Below, piece by piece: positions 38,206 through 47,392 of a DNA stretch of 64,000 nt. The stretch is from positions 614,389 through 678,388 of the forward strand of contig CAJNDS010002746.1 of the NCBI GenBank assembly GCA_905221605.1, written 5' to 3'. Position 1 is the stretch's first letter; each line of letters opens with the position of its first letter. This DNA comes from Symbiodinium natans (taxonomy: Eukaryota; Sar; Dinophyceae; Suessiales; Symbiodiniaceae). The translations under genes were made by a program, and so were the position numbers. A model generated the notes under the pieces. The model did not search any database and was not told the DNA's origin. It saw only the letters and a program-made list of their open reading frames with translations.

Positions 38206-38490
38206 TCATCCCTTGATAATTCCGGCTTTGTAAGCTTCATGGATAAGTGCTCGTAGTAGGCCTTTGAAAGGCTTTAGTCTTGGGTCTCCCTCGTCCGACC
38301 TACCCCTCAACCCAAGATTAGGCCCCCAAAGCCCTAAACTTAAAGCCTGAATCCCAAAACTTCCCCAAACCCTAAACCCCAAAACCTTCCCTCGTAGCAC
38401 CTTCGTCCACGCGCCCAGGCCGCTGCGTGGCGTGGCCCCTACCCTGACAGAGGGAGCTTTTGACGCAAAGGTTAGGCTTTTCAAAAGGGT
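38206..38490 (-). CDS. Two-part 3' end with a PPR-like C-terminus
   Basis: Minus strand. Right part about 38398-38475 is open (SLTFASKAPSVRVGATPRSG..., or RGHATQRPGRVDEGATRE after TCTGTCAG) and ends GAAG|gttttg. Left part ends PFKGLLRALIHEAYKAGIIK, G and TGA. The last segment looks like a pentatricopeptide-style helix pair; that is pattern resemblance only. Confidence 0.4.
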   Translation of the reverse strand, partial: TLLKSLTFASKAPSVRVGATPRSGLGAWTKVLRGKVLGFRVWGSFGIQALSLGLWGPNLGLRGRSDEGDPRLKPFKGLLRALIHEAYKAGIIKG

Positions 38491-38684
38491 TTTTAGGGTT
38501 TAGAGCTTAGGGTTTTCAAGAGGGTGGGGTCTAGGTTTTTTTGGGCTTAGGATGGTTTAGGGCTTTTAGGGTCTTTAAGGCTTTTCGGGTTTGGAGGGTT
38601 TAGGGTTGGAGGGCTTAGGTTCTGACACTCCTATCAAGGGTTTCTGGGGTTTGTGTATAATTATGGTTTAAGGTTCAACTGCCG

Positions 38685-38800
38685 ACACAGGGTTGGGTTT
38701 GGGGTTGAGGGTTAGTCATGTCGAATGTTTTGCCTTTGTGGAACATTCTCCCTCAAGCGCTGTTTTGCATACACTAGGGTCTATATGGCTTACGCACAAA
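38685..38800 (+). CDS. Possible exon (SCRMFCLCGTFSLKRCFAYT)
   Basis: Plus strand: GGGTTAG acceptor, cysteine-rich SCRMFCLCGTFSLKRCFAYT then RVYMAYAQ. A second plus frame is also open. Confidence 0.35.
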
Positions 38801-38934
38801 GTACCCCCCCTAAACCCTAAACCCTAACACCCCTAAACCCTAAACCATTCTGGGGGTGCCGTTAAGGGGAATCCACTATCCTTGGGGTATACAGGGGTAC
38901 CCCTATGTTGGAATACCCGCGCGAGTCCACAGGA

Positions 38935-38968
38935 CATACTCTGCTCGACTCTGGGCACGTTCGGGGTT
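38935..38968 (+). CDS. Short exon (DILCSTLGTFG)
   Basis: Plus strand: GTCCACAG|G acceptor, DILCSTLGTFG into TTTAGGG repeats. Left of it lies a small imperfect fold-back (about 38850-38915). Confidence 0.35.
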
Positions 38969-39087
38969 TAGGGTTTAGGGTTTAGGGTTTAGGCCAGTTT
39001 AAGGTTTAGGGTTTAGGGTTTAGGGTTGAGGGTTTAGGGGCACTGACTTTCAAGTCTCAAACCCGGCAAGTCCCCTTGCAACGTCAG

Positions 39088-39637
39088 GCCCTCTGGAGTT
39101 GAAGGAGGCGAAGCCGTCGACGCCTGGAAGGCCCTTGAAGAGCGGCTTGGCTCTCTTGATATCGGTGGAGGGGGCATCTGCAATCCCGCATCGCTCTCTC
39201 CGGAGAGTCCTTCTAGGACTAAGGCGTGCTTGAACGCCCAGTTGGGCGCCGGCTTGCTGAATTCCGTCAACTGGATTGACAACCTCAGCTGCCCCAACCT
39301 CGTACGGTCATAAGTCTGTCCGTTGCAGGCTCGCATGCTGAAGCCCTAAAGCCTCAGCCATAACCGTCAACCCCTACACCCCAAACTTTCCTAAACCCCT
39401 CAACCCTGAACCCTGTCCGTTTGCAGGCTCAACAAAACATAACAAAACAGGGCTCATCCTGTATTTGGAGGTTCGTGGGATAACTGCACTCGTAAGTCCC
39501 CTAAGTCCCCTAAGTGGGCAATAAGTGCAGGAACCATTGGGGTTACGAGTGCCCATGAACCTGCAAGTAGGGCTCGGAATTTGAGGGCTTTATGGAATCT
39601 CCTCAACTCCGCACACACCAAGATAGACAAAGCTTGA
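39088..39637 (+). CDS. Three-exon 3' gene end containing a fold-back intron
   Basis: Plus strand. Exon 39088-39301 (ACGTCAG|G; 71 codons including ALEERLGSLDIGGGGICNPA and ACLNAQLGAGLLNSVNWIDN; donor gtacgg). Exon 39427-39470 (GTTTGCAG; AQQNITKQGSSCIW). Terminal exon 39571-39637 (ARNLRALWNLLNSAHTKIDK, A and TGA). Phases 1, 0, 2, 1 are consistent, giving a C-terminal part of about 107 residues. Exon 39088 is the longest well-bounded exon in the window. Family unknown. Confidence 0.65.
39471..39570 (+). mobile_element. Fold-back intron (introner-like) family A, copy 3
   Basis: 100 bp; left arm 'gttcgtgggataactgcact' and right arm 'acgagtgcccatgaacctgc' are roughly inverted, GT at the start and AAGTAG at the end as in 18895-19041. 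Confidence 0.7.
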
Positions 39638-39808
39638 TTGATCCGCCTGAAACCACGAAGCCCTAAAACATCCCTCTGAGCCCTAAAGCCCTAAAGCCCT
39701 AAACCCTACACCCTGAGTCCAGGCAAGCCCTAAAGCCCTAAGCCGTACACCCTAAACCCTAAACCCGAAACCCTAAACCCTAACCGATCCCAAAATTCTC
39801 CAACCCAG

Positions 39809-39866
39809 GCGCGGCAGAGAGATGCAGGAGCTCTCGATGAACCTGCGCTCTCGCGCGGAGCCTCAG
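39809..39866 (+). CDS. Internal exon with GT-AG borders (RGREMQELSMNLRSRAEPQ)
   Basis: Plus strand: TCTCCAACCCAG|G acceptor, 19 codons RGREMQELSMNLRSRAEPQ, then gtcggt. Flanked by CCCTAAA and TTTAGGG tracts. Confidence 0.6.
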
Positions 39867-40029
39867 GTCGGTAGGGCTAGGGTTTAGGGTTTAGGGTTTA
39901 GGGTTTAGGGTTTAGGGTTTAGGGTTTAGGGTTTAGGGTTTAGGGTTCAGGGTTCAGGGTTTCGGGTTTAGGGTTTAGGGTTTAGGGGTTTCTGCCTTTG
40001 TTTTTGCTTGGCCCGAGTCAGCGGGCGGC

Positions 40030-40415
40030 ACAGCTATGAAGGAAGGCACGAGGCTGACCAAATGGCTTGCAACTGACAAAAACCTTATCTCATCCATTGA
40101 GCCACTGAACAACATGATCCCGTCTATTGAGCAAATTGAACCAATAGGGTTTCGGATTTACTGGGCAAAAATTCATTCCCTCAAGTAAAGAATATTGGAA
40201 GAGTATCAAGGACAGCTATTTGGGCAACCGCTGTGCCAAATGATCGTTATAATCAGAAAATCAGGGTAAAGTGCTTTGTAGTTGAAAAACATGATGATGA
40301 CAACAATAATTTGGCACACAGGTTGTCGTCCTTCATTCTCTTCCGATACTCCCGGGTATTGAACAGCATCACTTTTGCACCCCCAATTTGCCTTTATGTT
40401 CATCAATTTAGTTGA
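40030..40415 (+). CDS. AT-richer coding-like block, several open frames
   Basis: ATG at about 40036 opens MKEGTRLTKWLATDKNLISS through WAKIHSLK to TAA at about 40191. A second frame from about 40155 to a TGA near 40415 includes TAIWATAVPNDRYNQKIRVK. The right part overlaps the left arm of the element below. Function unknown; a faint likeness of the second frame to ribosomal protein L31e is probably chance. Confidence 0.35.
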
Positions 40416-40483
40416 GCTGGTTACATTTCAACATGGGGTGGGGAGTTGTTTGTTGTTGGGACAGTACAGCTAAAGTGCTGTAC

Positions 40484-40643
40484 TGCCCCCCCCCCCCCCC
40501 CCCCCACCCCCCCCCCCACCCCCCCCCCCCCCCCCCCCCACCCCCCCCCCCACCCCCCCACCCCCCCCCCCACCCCCCCCCCACCCCCCCCCCACCCCCC
40601 CCCCCCCCCCCCCCACCCCCACCCCCCCCCCCCACCCCCCCCA
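40484..40643. repeat. Interrupted poly-C array
   Basis: Runs of 7-20 C separated by single A, about 160 bp. Translated ORFs on both strands (poly-Pro/His, poly-Gly/Trp) are artefacts. Confidence 0.95.
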
Positions 40644-40739
40644 AAAAAAATCAGCAAAAACAGGCAAAACATGCCATTCTGTCCCAAAACTCCCAAAACC
40701 CGAAAACCAACCCGTAAAATCATTTAAAGTTCGAACTTG

Positions 40740-40812
40740 AAGAAAAAATACATATGGGCATATATGTATATATATGAAATTTATACATATATATCTATAT
40801 ACATACACACAA
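40740..40812. repeat. TA-rich microsatellite
   Basis: TATATG/ATATAC-rich stretch inside the inverted-end element. Confidence 0.85.
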
Positions 40813-41535
40813 GGACAGCGCCACCCGGTCGGTTCAATTCGCTTGATAGACGCCATCATGCTTTTTAACCGCAAACCACGTTGTACATGTTGGTAATGCA
40901 ACGACTTGTATCATTGGCCCCTAGTTACAAGCCCCTGATTGTGATGATTACTTGGCACAACCCAATAGCTGTCCTTCGGTCTTCGAATATTCCCAGCCAT
41001 TCAGATTAAAACTTGAGGGAATGAATATCTAACCTGTAAGGCTCGTGGCGCACCTCGCGACAGGGACGGGCGGACTTTGGGCGGGGGGGGAGAGGGGGGG
41101 GAGCATACAACATGTTTTCTCTATATGAATATTATCTAACCAATATATTTTTAAATGTCGGTGTAAGAGAACCTGCGGTAGAGGAGGTCTTGGACTGTAA
41201 TTACAGGGGGGGGGGGGGGCCTTATACGACGGAGACATCTGAGTCCTGTGCTGCCAGCCTGCTTCGTGGGAACCTGCCGGTCAGGGTTTCGGGTTAGGGT
41301 TTAGGGTTTAGGGTTTAGGGTTTCGGGTTTAGGGTTTAGGGTTTAGGGTTCAAGGTTTCAGGGTTCAAGGTTTAGGGTTTAGGACTTAGGGTTTAGGGTT
41401 TAAGGTTTAGGGTTCAGGGTTCGGGGTTTAGGGTCTGAGGTCACGCGGTAAGGTCTTACTCGGAGCTCACATTCAAGAGCTTAAACGCTTTCAAGGGTTC
41501 CCCTACACTTGCATAATCCCACTAACTGATGGTAG

Positions 41536-41720
41536 ATTGGTGCACCAGTCGAACTTTAGCATTGAGGTGGTTTGGTGGAGAGGAATTTCTTGGTGTTAAA
41601 GGGTTGAAGAGTTCTGTGGGGATTCGGGGTTTCCAGGCAGGGGCAGTGCCCTGACCCAAGCCCTGCGCCAGCCTCCACCAAGCAAGTCGAGCAGTGCAAC
41701 ATCCTGGCAGCCAGCCTAAG
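41536..41720 (+). CDS. Coding-like region with two overlapping exon candidates
   Basis: After GATGGTAG at 41535: CTSRTLALRWFGGEEFLGVK and GLKSSVGIRGFQ, to TGA near 41652. After TTTCCAG at 41636: G then QGQCPDPSPAPASTKQVEQC and NILAASL, to about 41720. They overlap, so one uses an internal donor. Confidence 0.45.
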
Positions 41721-41842
41721 GCCTAAACCCTAAACTCATCGATTTACCTAATCCTAAACCCATAAACCTCACCCTACAAAAATCGTTGCGGCGGGCTTTC
41801 TGAGGTGGTCGCAGCTTCATCTGGACTTAGGGTTGTAGAGTT

Positions 41843-42165
41843 TTAGGGGTTATAGGACGTAAAAGGGTTAGAGTTTAGGGTTGAAGGCATTGTGCTTTGA
41901 AGAGGTCGCGGCCTCTTAGATGAGGGTCCCCTATCTGAGGGGGCTCGTCCTTTGGAGGAGGAGGCCATGCTAGCACCAGTACAACAACGACAACTACTAC
42001 GTATGCCACTACGACGACTACTACTGCAACTACCAGTACTACATATGTTTGAACAGGGGGCCCCCGGTCCACTCTTCCGACAACGACAGCCATTACCACC
42101 TCCACGAAATACCCTTCGCAACGTATTCGAGAGAAAAAAACTTTCCACATATCCATCAGATTAAG
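41843..42165. other. Trinucleotide-rich region, no exon called
   Basis: ACA/ACT/ACG triplets at 41975-42030 leave several frames open on both strands. No splice evidence. Confidence 0.4.
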
Positions 42166-42293
42166 TGCAGCGCAGTTTCAGCTATGTTTCAGCCTCGAGG
42201 CTGCGCCAAAACACGTATACACAAACACGCGCAAGCACAATTGAACAGTCGGATTCATCAGAATCGAAAAGACTGATACAGGGTCCCGACACA

Positions 42294-42816
42294 CTAGCTG
42301 CAGCTGCTCGCTTTGCCTTGCCCGGTCTTGTGAACTACAACGGGCGGCGGCATCAAGCAGGCCCTCTCTTCAGGCACATTCGCCTGCGCCCGTGATTTCA
42401 TATCAGTGGCCAAGGGGCTGCTTGGCATGCTCTGCGGAAAACTACGCCAGACTTTAGTGAAGAGAAACGGCTTTTGCCGCGGATCTCTCGTGCATTTGTC
42501 GAGGGTCACCTGGACCCTCTGCAGGCTGGCTGGAACCGGCGCAGGCTGTGCCAGTCGCGGCGCGCTGAAACACCCCAACCTGCGGCAAACATGGCGCGAG
42601 TTTGCGGATGCTACTGTGCACTTTGAGAGCTTGAGAGCTGGCCCCATGGCTTGCATGACGGAGATGTGGTGACTGAAGGCCTCTGATGCAGACCATCCAC
42701 ATGCTCCACCCCAGGCCCACGTGCAAGCTGCTTGAAAAAACTCTTGAACTCGCCACACTCCAGCACATCGGGGCTCGTCTGAGGTCATCAGAGTACACTT
42801 GAGCTAGTGTACCCAA
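42294..42816 (-). CDS. Long ORF region (164-codon ORF 42294-42788)
   Basis: Minus strand: a 164-codon ORF with a natural-looking C-terminal half (for example KPFLFTKVWRSFPQSMPSSP) and a second overlapping minus ORF of 120 codons extending to 42816. The plus strand has an 88-codon ORF extendable upstream to about 42350. The area from 41.7 to 43.0 kb lacks telomeric repeats, so it may be a real intron-free exon or intergenic DNA. Confidence 0.35.
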
Positions 42817-42886
42817 AGATCGATGATGACCGTCATTGCTGCAACTATAGTAGCGTTGCGCTCCTTCAGAGGTAGAGTCGCAACTT

Positions 42887-43046
42887 TCATAGAAACAAAC
42901 TATCGGTGACTAACGTCATGTACGGATAAGGTGCTTCCCATTTTTCTGCCGGCATGAATGCCAGGTCCACCGTAACCTCGTGCACACTGCTTTTACTATA
43001 CAGCAACGATGGACCCCCAACCCGCCGAATACCAACAGGCTCGAAC
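42887..43046 (-). CDS. Exon of 53 codons with stop
   Basis: Minus strand: ATTGATAG|G acceptor, FEPVGIRRVGGPSLLYSKSS then VHEVTVDLAFMPAEKWEAPY and a hydrophobic end to TGA. Convincing composition; the frame runs straight up to the stop. Confidence 0.55.
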
Positions 43047-43227
43047 CTATCAATTCTAGACCCTGAACCCCCACTCCCCAAGCGCCAAACCCTGCCCTAA
43101 CCCCTATACCCTAAACCCCTATAAGTTTAAACCCTAAACGCTAAACCTGAAACCTTCCGTAAACCGCAAACCACCTAACACCTAAGCCCCAGAACCCTAA
43201 ACCCTAGCCCTAAACCCTAAACCCTAA

Positions 43228-43284
43228 GAGGCGATGGTCGTGCCTCCTCCAGAGTAACGAGTCGGCCAGCACGGCTCTCTCGAC
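43228..43284 (-). CDS. Internal exon (VERAVLADSLLWRRHDHRL)
   Basis: Minus strand: CCGAAG|GTC acceptor, 19 codons VERAVLADSLLWRRHDHRL. Donor side is in decayed repeat. Confidence 0.5.
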
Positions 43285-43553
43285 CTTCGGATGGTTATGG
43301 GTTAGGGTTTAGAGCTTGGGGTTTAGGCCTTTTGGGGTGTTAGGGCTATTAGGGGTGTTAGGGGTGTATATACAGGGTATGCCATGACAAAGTATGTAAG
43401 GAACCAAAATTTTGGGCCAATTGTTACTTGCCTGTATTGTACTTTAAGCCCGACTCTATGTAGGGGACGTTTCGCCTAACTTCCCACCCATGACAACTTG
43501 ATGTAAAACCCCAATACAGCCTACGCCCTCCCCCAAACCCCTAAAACCCCTAA

Positions 43554-43704
43554 CGCCCCCCCCGCCCCCCCCGCCCCCCCCGCCCCCCGCCCCCCCCCCC
43601 CCCGCCCCCCGCCCCCCCGCCCCGCCCGCCCCCCCCCGCGCCCCCCCCCCCCCCCCCCCCCGCCCCCCCCCCCCCCCCGCCCCCCCCCCCCCCCCCCCCC
43701 CCGC

Positions 43705-43733
<29 letters not shown>
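43554..43733. repeat. Interrupted poly-C/G array
   Basis: CCCCCCCG-type repeats, about 180 bp; the poly-glycine ORF is an artefact. Confidence 0.95.
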
Positions 43734-43735
<2 letters not shown>

Positions 43736-43929
43736 GCCCTAAACCCTAAACCCTAGAAAGCCCAGAGGCGAGTTAGCCATCGCACCCCTATACCCTAAAC
43801 CCCACACTCTCGACCCTAGATGCGGGATCCCCAACCTCAGACCTTGCAGGGTTTTAGGGTTTAGGGGTTCTCAGGCTTTAGGGTCGTTTAGGGTTTAGGG
43901 TTTAGGGTTTAGGGTTTAGGGTTTAGGGC

Positions 43930-44007
43930 TTGAGAAGAGCTGGCAAACTGGTCCACCGAAATCCTCTTCAGGCACTGGCCCTCTGAAAGCCAGAGAAGAT
44001 AGTCAGC
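43930..44007 (-). CDS. Internal exon (ADYLLWLSEGQCLKRISVDQ...)
   Basis: Minus strand: TCGGCCAG|GCT acceptor, 26 codons starting ADYLLWLSEGQCLKRISVDQ, ending before gccc (GC donor). Strong composition. Confidence 0.6.
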
Positions 44008-44138
44008 CTGGCCGATCCAGGCTCAAAGGGACCGGGTTTTTTTTCGGGATTTTTGGTAGGGTTTTAGGGTTTTGGGGTTTTGGGGTTTTGGGGTTTTGGG
44101 GTGTTCAGGGTTTTGGGTTTAGGGCTGCGAGTAGGGTT

Positions 44139-44211
44139 TCAGGGCTTGCGCGGCTTTCGGGCGCAAACTGTTTTCCCAGAGAGTACGCACTGGTCAATGT
44201 AGTCGTGTGTA
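44139..44211 (-). CDS. C-terminal exon (THDYIDQCVLSGKTVCARKP...)
   Basis: Minus strand reads THDYIDQCVLSGKTVCARKP then RKP and TGA. A GT after GKT offers an alternative internal donor. Basic tail. Confidence 0.45.
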
Positions 44212-44229
44212 TGTGGAAGTAGGGTTTAG

Positions 44230-44270
44230 GGTTTACCCAAAGAAGGAGTAATTAATGGCTTACTCTGGGT
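44230..44270. repeat. Small palindrome related to family D
   Basis: 'acccaaagaaggagtaatta' and 'actctgggt' form short inverted ends; a relative lies at about 15125-15163. Confidence 0.4.
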
Positions 44271-44374
44271 TCTAGAGTCCGAGGGTAAGGACGCAGGTAT
44301 CAAGTAGGTGGATTGCTATACGGAACACATACTTAACATCCCGTCTAAGCCCTAAACCCTCTACTCTAAACCGC

Positions 44375-44450
44375 GGGCTCACTTGCTGTGGGTTCAAATG
44401 CGCATTGCCACAATCTCCGTCTCCGGTGGGCCTTCAAATCAGCTTTACAG
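44375..44450 (-). CDS. Exon, strand unresolved
   Basis: Minus: TTTGAAG|GCC then AHRRRRLWQCAFEPTASEPA. Plus: LAVGSNAHCHNLRLRWAFKS. Minus is preferred for its acceptor. Confidence 0.35.
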
Positions 44451-44546
44451 CTACCCCTAAACCAAAAACCGCTAACCCCTACACCCCCAAACCCTAAACC
44501 ATACAACCCCCAAGTCCCTACTCCCCCCCCCCCTCCCCCCATGCCT

Positions 44547-44640
44547 CAGGGTTCCATCCGTCAGGCGGGCCCTGTTTGGGGAAGCTTCGGGCTTAGGAAT
44601 TGGAGTAAGGAAATCGCGTTTGGGGGGTTTAGGTTCAGGG
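44547..44640 (+). CDS. Possible exon (GSIRQAGPVWGSFGLRNWSK)
   Basis: Plus strand: ATGCCTCAG|GGT acceptor, GSIRQAGPVWGSFGLRNWSK then EIAFGGF. The minus strand is briefly open. Confidence 0.4.
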
Positions 44641-44663
44641 CCTAGGGCTCAAGCTCTTTGCAG

Positions 44664-44865
44664 GGCTTCTGTGTAAGGTTTATAGGCCTGAGAGCTTTGG
44701 GGTTTCAGCTCTTGAGAGGGTTTACTGTTATTTGGGGGTTTAGGGTTTTGGGCTTTCGGGGCTCAAGGTTTAGGGTTTGGCGTTCAGGGTTGGAGCTGGG
44801 TTATCATGCATGGGTCAGGGCGCTCACATGGGCAGTTCACCGAAAGCTCCCCAAGACATCCAGAG
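44664..44865 (+). CDS. Two plus-strand exon candidates
   Basis: 44664-44743 after CTTTGCAG|GG: LLCKVYRPESFGVSALERVY then CYLGV and TAG. 44788-44865 after CGTTCAG|GGT: GWSWVIMHGSGRSHGQFTES then SPRHPE and gttcct (GT donor). The second has good borders on both sides. Confidence 0.5.
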
Positions 44866-44948
44866 GTTCCTTCCCTCTCTCTCCTCCCTTCAAGTTTAGG
44901 GTTTAGGGTGTAGGGTTTAGGGTTTGGGGTCTGTAGGCCTAGGCCTGG

Positions 44949-44990
44949 CAAGCAATGAGTTCAACATTCGAACCTTTTTCGTGCTGAGGG
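44949..44990 (+). CDS. Short exon (ASNEFNIRTFFVL)
   Basis: Plus strand, ASNEFNIRTFFVL near a GGCAAG acceptor, running into TTTAGGG repeats. Confidence 0.4.
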
Positions 44991-45329
44991 TTTAGGGCTT
45001 GGGGTTTAGGGTGTAGGGTTTAAGGGTTTAGGGTCTGGAGTCTAGGGATTTAGGGTTTAGGTAGGGTCTAGAGCCTGGGCGTGCCAAACGCTCCTCACCA
45101 CCTAATCCCTAATCCCTAAACCCTAAACCGTAAACCCCCTGAAAGAGCCCTAAGAGTCGCACCCCAACCCTAAAACCCTCAAGTCCAAAACCCAGAGCTC
45201 TGCATGGTTTAGGGTTTAGGGTTTAGGGTTTAGGGTTTAGGGTTTAGGGTTTAGGGTTTAGGGTTTAGGGTTTAGGGTTTAGGGTCTAAATACGCCCCTG
45301 TTTGGATGGATTTGAGGGTTCATAGGCTT

Positions 45330-45410
45330 TAGGGTGGGGAAGCCCTCTTATGCCTTGGCAAAGGGGGCCAGGTGCTTAAGTACGTTTGGTCACATGAAAG
45401 TCCAAACCCC
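45330..45410 (+). CDS. Possible exon (KPSYALAKGARCLSTFGHMK)
   Basis: Plus strand, open KPSYALAKGARCLSTFGHMK; CATAG acceptor upstream is distant. Weak borders. Confidence 0.3.
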
Positions 45411-45491
45411 TACACCTGAAACCCAAACCTAAACCCCAAACCCCAAACCCCAAACCCTAACCCCAAACCCGAAACCCTAAACCCTAAGCCT

Positions 45492-45569
45492 GACGACGGC
45501 TGGCGCCTGGCCGTGGCGGTGAAGCTGCAGCACCAGCTTGAGGCGCAAGACTGCAGCATCGGTCCCTAG
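45492..45569 (+). CDS. C-terminal exon (DDGWRLAVAVKLQHQLEAQD...)
   Basis: Plus strand: DDGWRLAVAVKLQHQLEAQD then CSIGP and TAG, directly after a CCCTAAA tract and followed by TTTAGGG. Confidence 0.5.
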   Translation, partial: DDGWRLAVAVKLQHQLEAQDCSIGP

Positions 45570-45693
45570 ACCACCTGGCTTGAACTGAGCAAAGTGAGAG
45601 TTTAGGGTTTAGGGTTTAGGGTTTAGGGTTTAGGGTTTAGGGTTTAGGGTTTAGGGTTTAGGGTTTAGGGTTTAGGGTTTAGGGTTTAAGGTT

Positions 45694-45840
45694 TATATGT
45701 CTGGTCGTAGAGTGGCGTATAGGCTGAAGAGTTTCTGTCAAAGAGGGCCATCGAGCGCATCGTGCCATGCCATTGGCTGCTACTGCCTGTTTGCGGACGG
45801 CCCTTCTGTCTGTATAGGGGCATGGTTTAAGGGTTTATAT
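45694..45840 (+). CDS. Exon, about 47 codons, cysteine-rich
   Basis: Plus strand: MSGRRVAYRLKSFCQRGPSS then ASCHAIGCYCLFADGPSVCI; GGTCGTAG is a possible acceptor inside. Open into the next repeat. Confidence 0.45.
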
Positions 45841-45927
45841 AGGGTTTAGGGTTTAGGGTTTAGGGTAATGCGGATATTGGGTAGATACGGACTCTAACTA
45901 GAACATCCTAGAAACTGTGAACGACAG

Positions 45928-46218
45928 GGCTTGGAAAGCAGAATTTGCAACTATTTCGGCTGGGCGGTCTTGGGGGCCTGGCTGGAGAGGGGGGCCCAAG
46001 CCCCAGGATTGCGGTCTGGGTTTAGGGTTTAGGGGTCTAGGGTTTAGGTGGTTTAGGCTTTCGAGAGTAGGGCTTGGGGCTTCTGGTCATTACGAGATTT
46101 GGGGGGGCCCTGAACCGAGGATTGATGAGCTATGAGGCAAGTAGCATGCAAGGCAATCTTGTGACGTCATTCCGAGTAGTGGGGATCAGCTCGGTTCTAG
46201 GGCTTCGGGCGAGCGTCG
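45928..46218 (+). CDS. Two plus-strand exon candidates
   Basis: 45928-46020 after ACGACAG|GGC: GLESRICNYFGWAVLGAWLE. 46071-46216 after GAGAGTAG|GGC: GLGLLVITRFGGALNRGLMS then YEASSMQGNLVTSFRVVGIS. The second resembles a membrane or transporter-like segment, by hydrophobicity only. A minus-strand GT-AG segment overlaps part of it. Confidence 0.4.
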
Positions 46219-46304
46219 GGTTTAGGGTTTAGGGTTTAGGGTTTAGGGTTTAGGGTTTAGGGTTTAGGGTTTAGGGTTTAGGGTTTAGGGTTTAGGGGCT
46301 TCAA

Positions 46305-46383
46305 CATGAGAACCCCCCAGACCACCGCAAGAGGCAAGGAGACGCCTTGCAGGGATGCCGTGATGTCTTCCCACAGCAGGCAC
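46305..46383 (-). CDS. Internal exon, amphipathic/hydrophobic
   Basis: Minus strand: TTTGCCAG|G acceptor, 26 codons CLLWEDITASLQGVSLPLAV then VWGVLM. Likely a hydrophobic helix. TTTAGGG lies on both plus-strand sides, an exception to inverted flanking. Confidence 0.5.
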
Positions 46384-46752
46384 CTGGCAAAGGGTTGAAG
46401 GTTTTATGCGGTTTAGGGTTTAGGGTTTAGGGTTTAGGGTTTAGGGTTTAGGGTTTAGGGTTTAGGGTTTAGGGTTTAGGGTTTAGGGAAGTCGGGTTTG
46501 GGGCAAAGGGGAGACCTAGCGAGGGAGGGGTGGGCGGTTCAGGGTTTAAAGGCTTGGGGCTTTGGGGGGAGAGTGAGTTTGAGAGTGTTGAATCTGGAGG
46601 TTTGGCTTACGGGAGAAGTTTGATAGGTTCAACTACTCCTTCAAGCAGAATAGAAAGCAAGTCCCTGAAGCCCTTAACACCAGTCTTCCCGAGACCTCCC
46701 TGCAACTTCCGCACCCGAAACCGAACCCCATCTTACCGAGTTTTGATTTCAG

Positions 46753-46802
46753 GCTTGTTCGAGGGATATACGGTGCCTAGCCAAACTGCCGACTAAGAAC
46801 TT
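46753..46802 (+). CDS. Internal exon with GTAAGTCT donor (ACSRDIRCLAKLPTKN)
   Basis: Plus strand: GTTTTGATTTCAG|GCT acceptor, 16 codons ACSRDIRCLAKLPTKN plus two bases, then gtaagtct. Both borders are strong. An 88-codon plus ORF (46530-46796) overlaps in another frame and may contain upstream exon sequence. Confidence 0.6.
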
Positions 46803-47065
46803 GTAAGTCTAGGGCAAGCGGCTGCCCAGAAATCAAAAACAACAACGCGCCCTTTCTTCTTTCTTGGCTTAACCCTTGAAGGAGTGAATAAGGGCACGAC
46901 CGGGCCCTAACCCTAAAACTCTAAACCCCCTGAACCCTAAACCCTGAGAAGTACACCCGAAGCCCTAAACCCTGAACCCTGAACCCTAAACCCTAAACCC
47001 TGAACCCTAAACCCTAAACCCTAAACCCTAAACCCTAAACCCTAAACCAAAACATCTGGGCCAAC

Positions 47066-47150
47066 CCACTCCTCCGGCTCACTCGGAGGCCCAGCTGCCA
47101 TGCCTCACAGTCTCTTGGAAATCGGCTGCCGAGGGGAGCCGCTTCGGGTT
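47066..47150 (-). CDS. Possible C-terminal exon, strand unresolved
   Basis: Minus: RLPSAADFQETVRHGSWASE and TGA after CCGAAG. Plus: IWANPLLRLTRRPSCHASQS. Inverted telomeric flanks. Confidence 0.35.
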
Positions 47151-47188
47151 TAGGGTTTAGGGCTTAGGGTTTAGGGTTTAGGGTTTGG

Positions 47189-47247
47189 GGTTCGGGGTTC
47201 GGGGTTCGGGGTTCGGGGTTCGGGGTTCGGGGTTCGGGGTTCGGGGT
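47189..47247 (+). repeat. TTCGGGG variant array
   Basis: About eight tandem TTCGGGG units, a locally amplified variant of the heptamer. Confidence 0.95.
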
Positions 47248-47272
47248 GCGGGAATATGGGTTTAGTGTTGAG

Positions 47273-47392
47273 GGTTCAGAAAACCGAGCGGGCTGCAGAG
47301 TTTCCTTTTTCTTGTTACTACTGGCTTCTCTATGAAGCCGAAACGCGTCCTTGCAAATACATGTTCTGCCAGCGCTTCTCACAGGACCGAAA
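47273..47392 (+). CDS. Exon of about 40 codons, strand unresolved
   Basis: Plus: KTERAAEFPFSCYYWLLYEA then ETRPCKYMFCQRFSQDRNG. Minus: KDAFRLHREASSNKKKETLQ. Both are protein-like; plus is preferred by neighbours. Confidence 0.4.

Larger units (their letters stand above)
40172..41028. mobile_element. Element with about 110-bp inverted ends and poly-C core
   Basis: 'attcattccctcaag' at about 40172 is exactly mirrored by 'cttgagggaatgaat' at about 41010. Homology continues inward on both sides ('aaggacagctattt' versus its complement near 40968; 'tgccaaatgatc' versus 'gattacttggca'). Total about 0.85 kb. The core has a C-rich array and a TA-rich tract. Candidate non-autonomous DNA transposon. 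Confidence 0.75.

Noticed and set aside
40155-40415. Ribosomal protein L31e pseudogene
   Set aside because: Only a loose spacing of charged residues matches, and the DNA overlaps the inverted arm of a mobile element.
40408-40901. Glycine-rich or proline-rich proteins
   Set aside because: Pure translation of interrupted poly-C; no other sequence complexity.
43550-43735. Poly-glycine protein
   Set aside because: Low-complexity C/G array.
46803-46818. A 16-bp intron joining ACSRDIRCLAKLPTKN to a second open frame
   Set aside because: Phase works but 16 bp is too short for a normal spliceosomal intron outside a few ciliates; coincidence is likelier.
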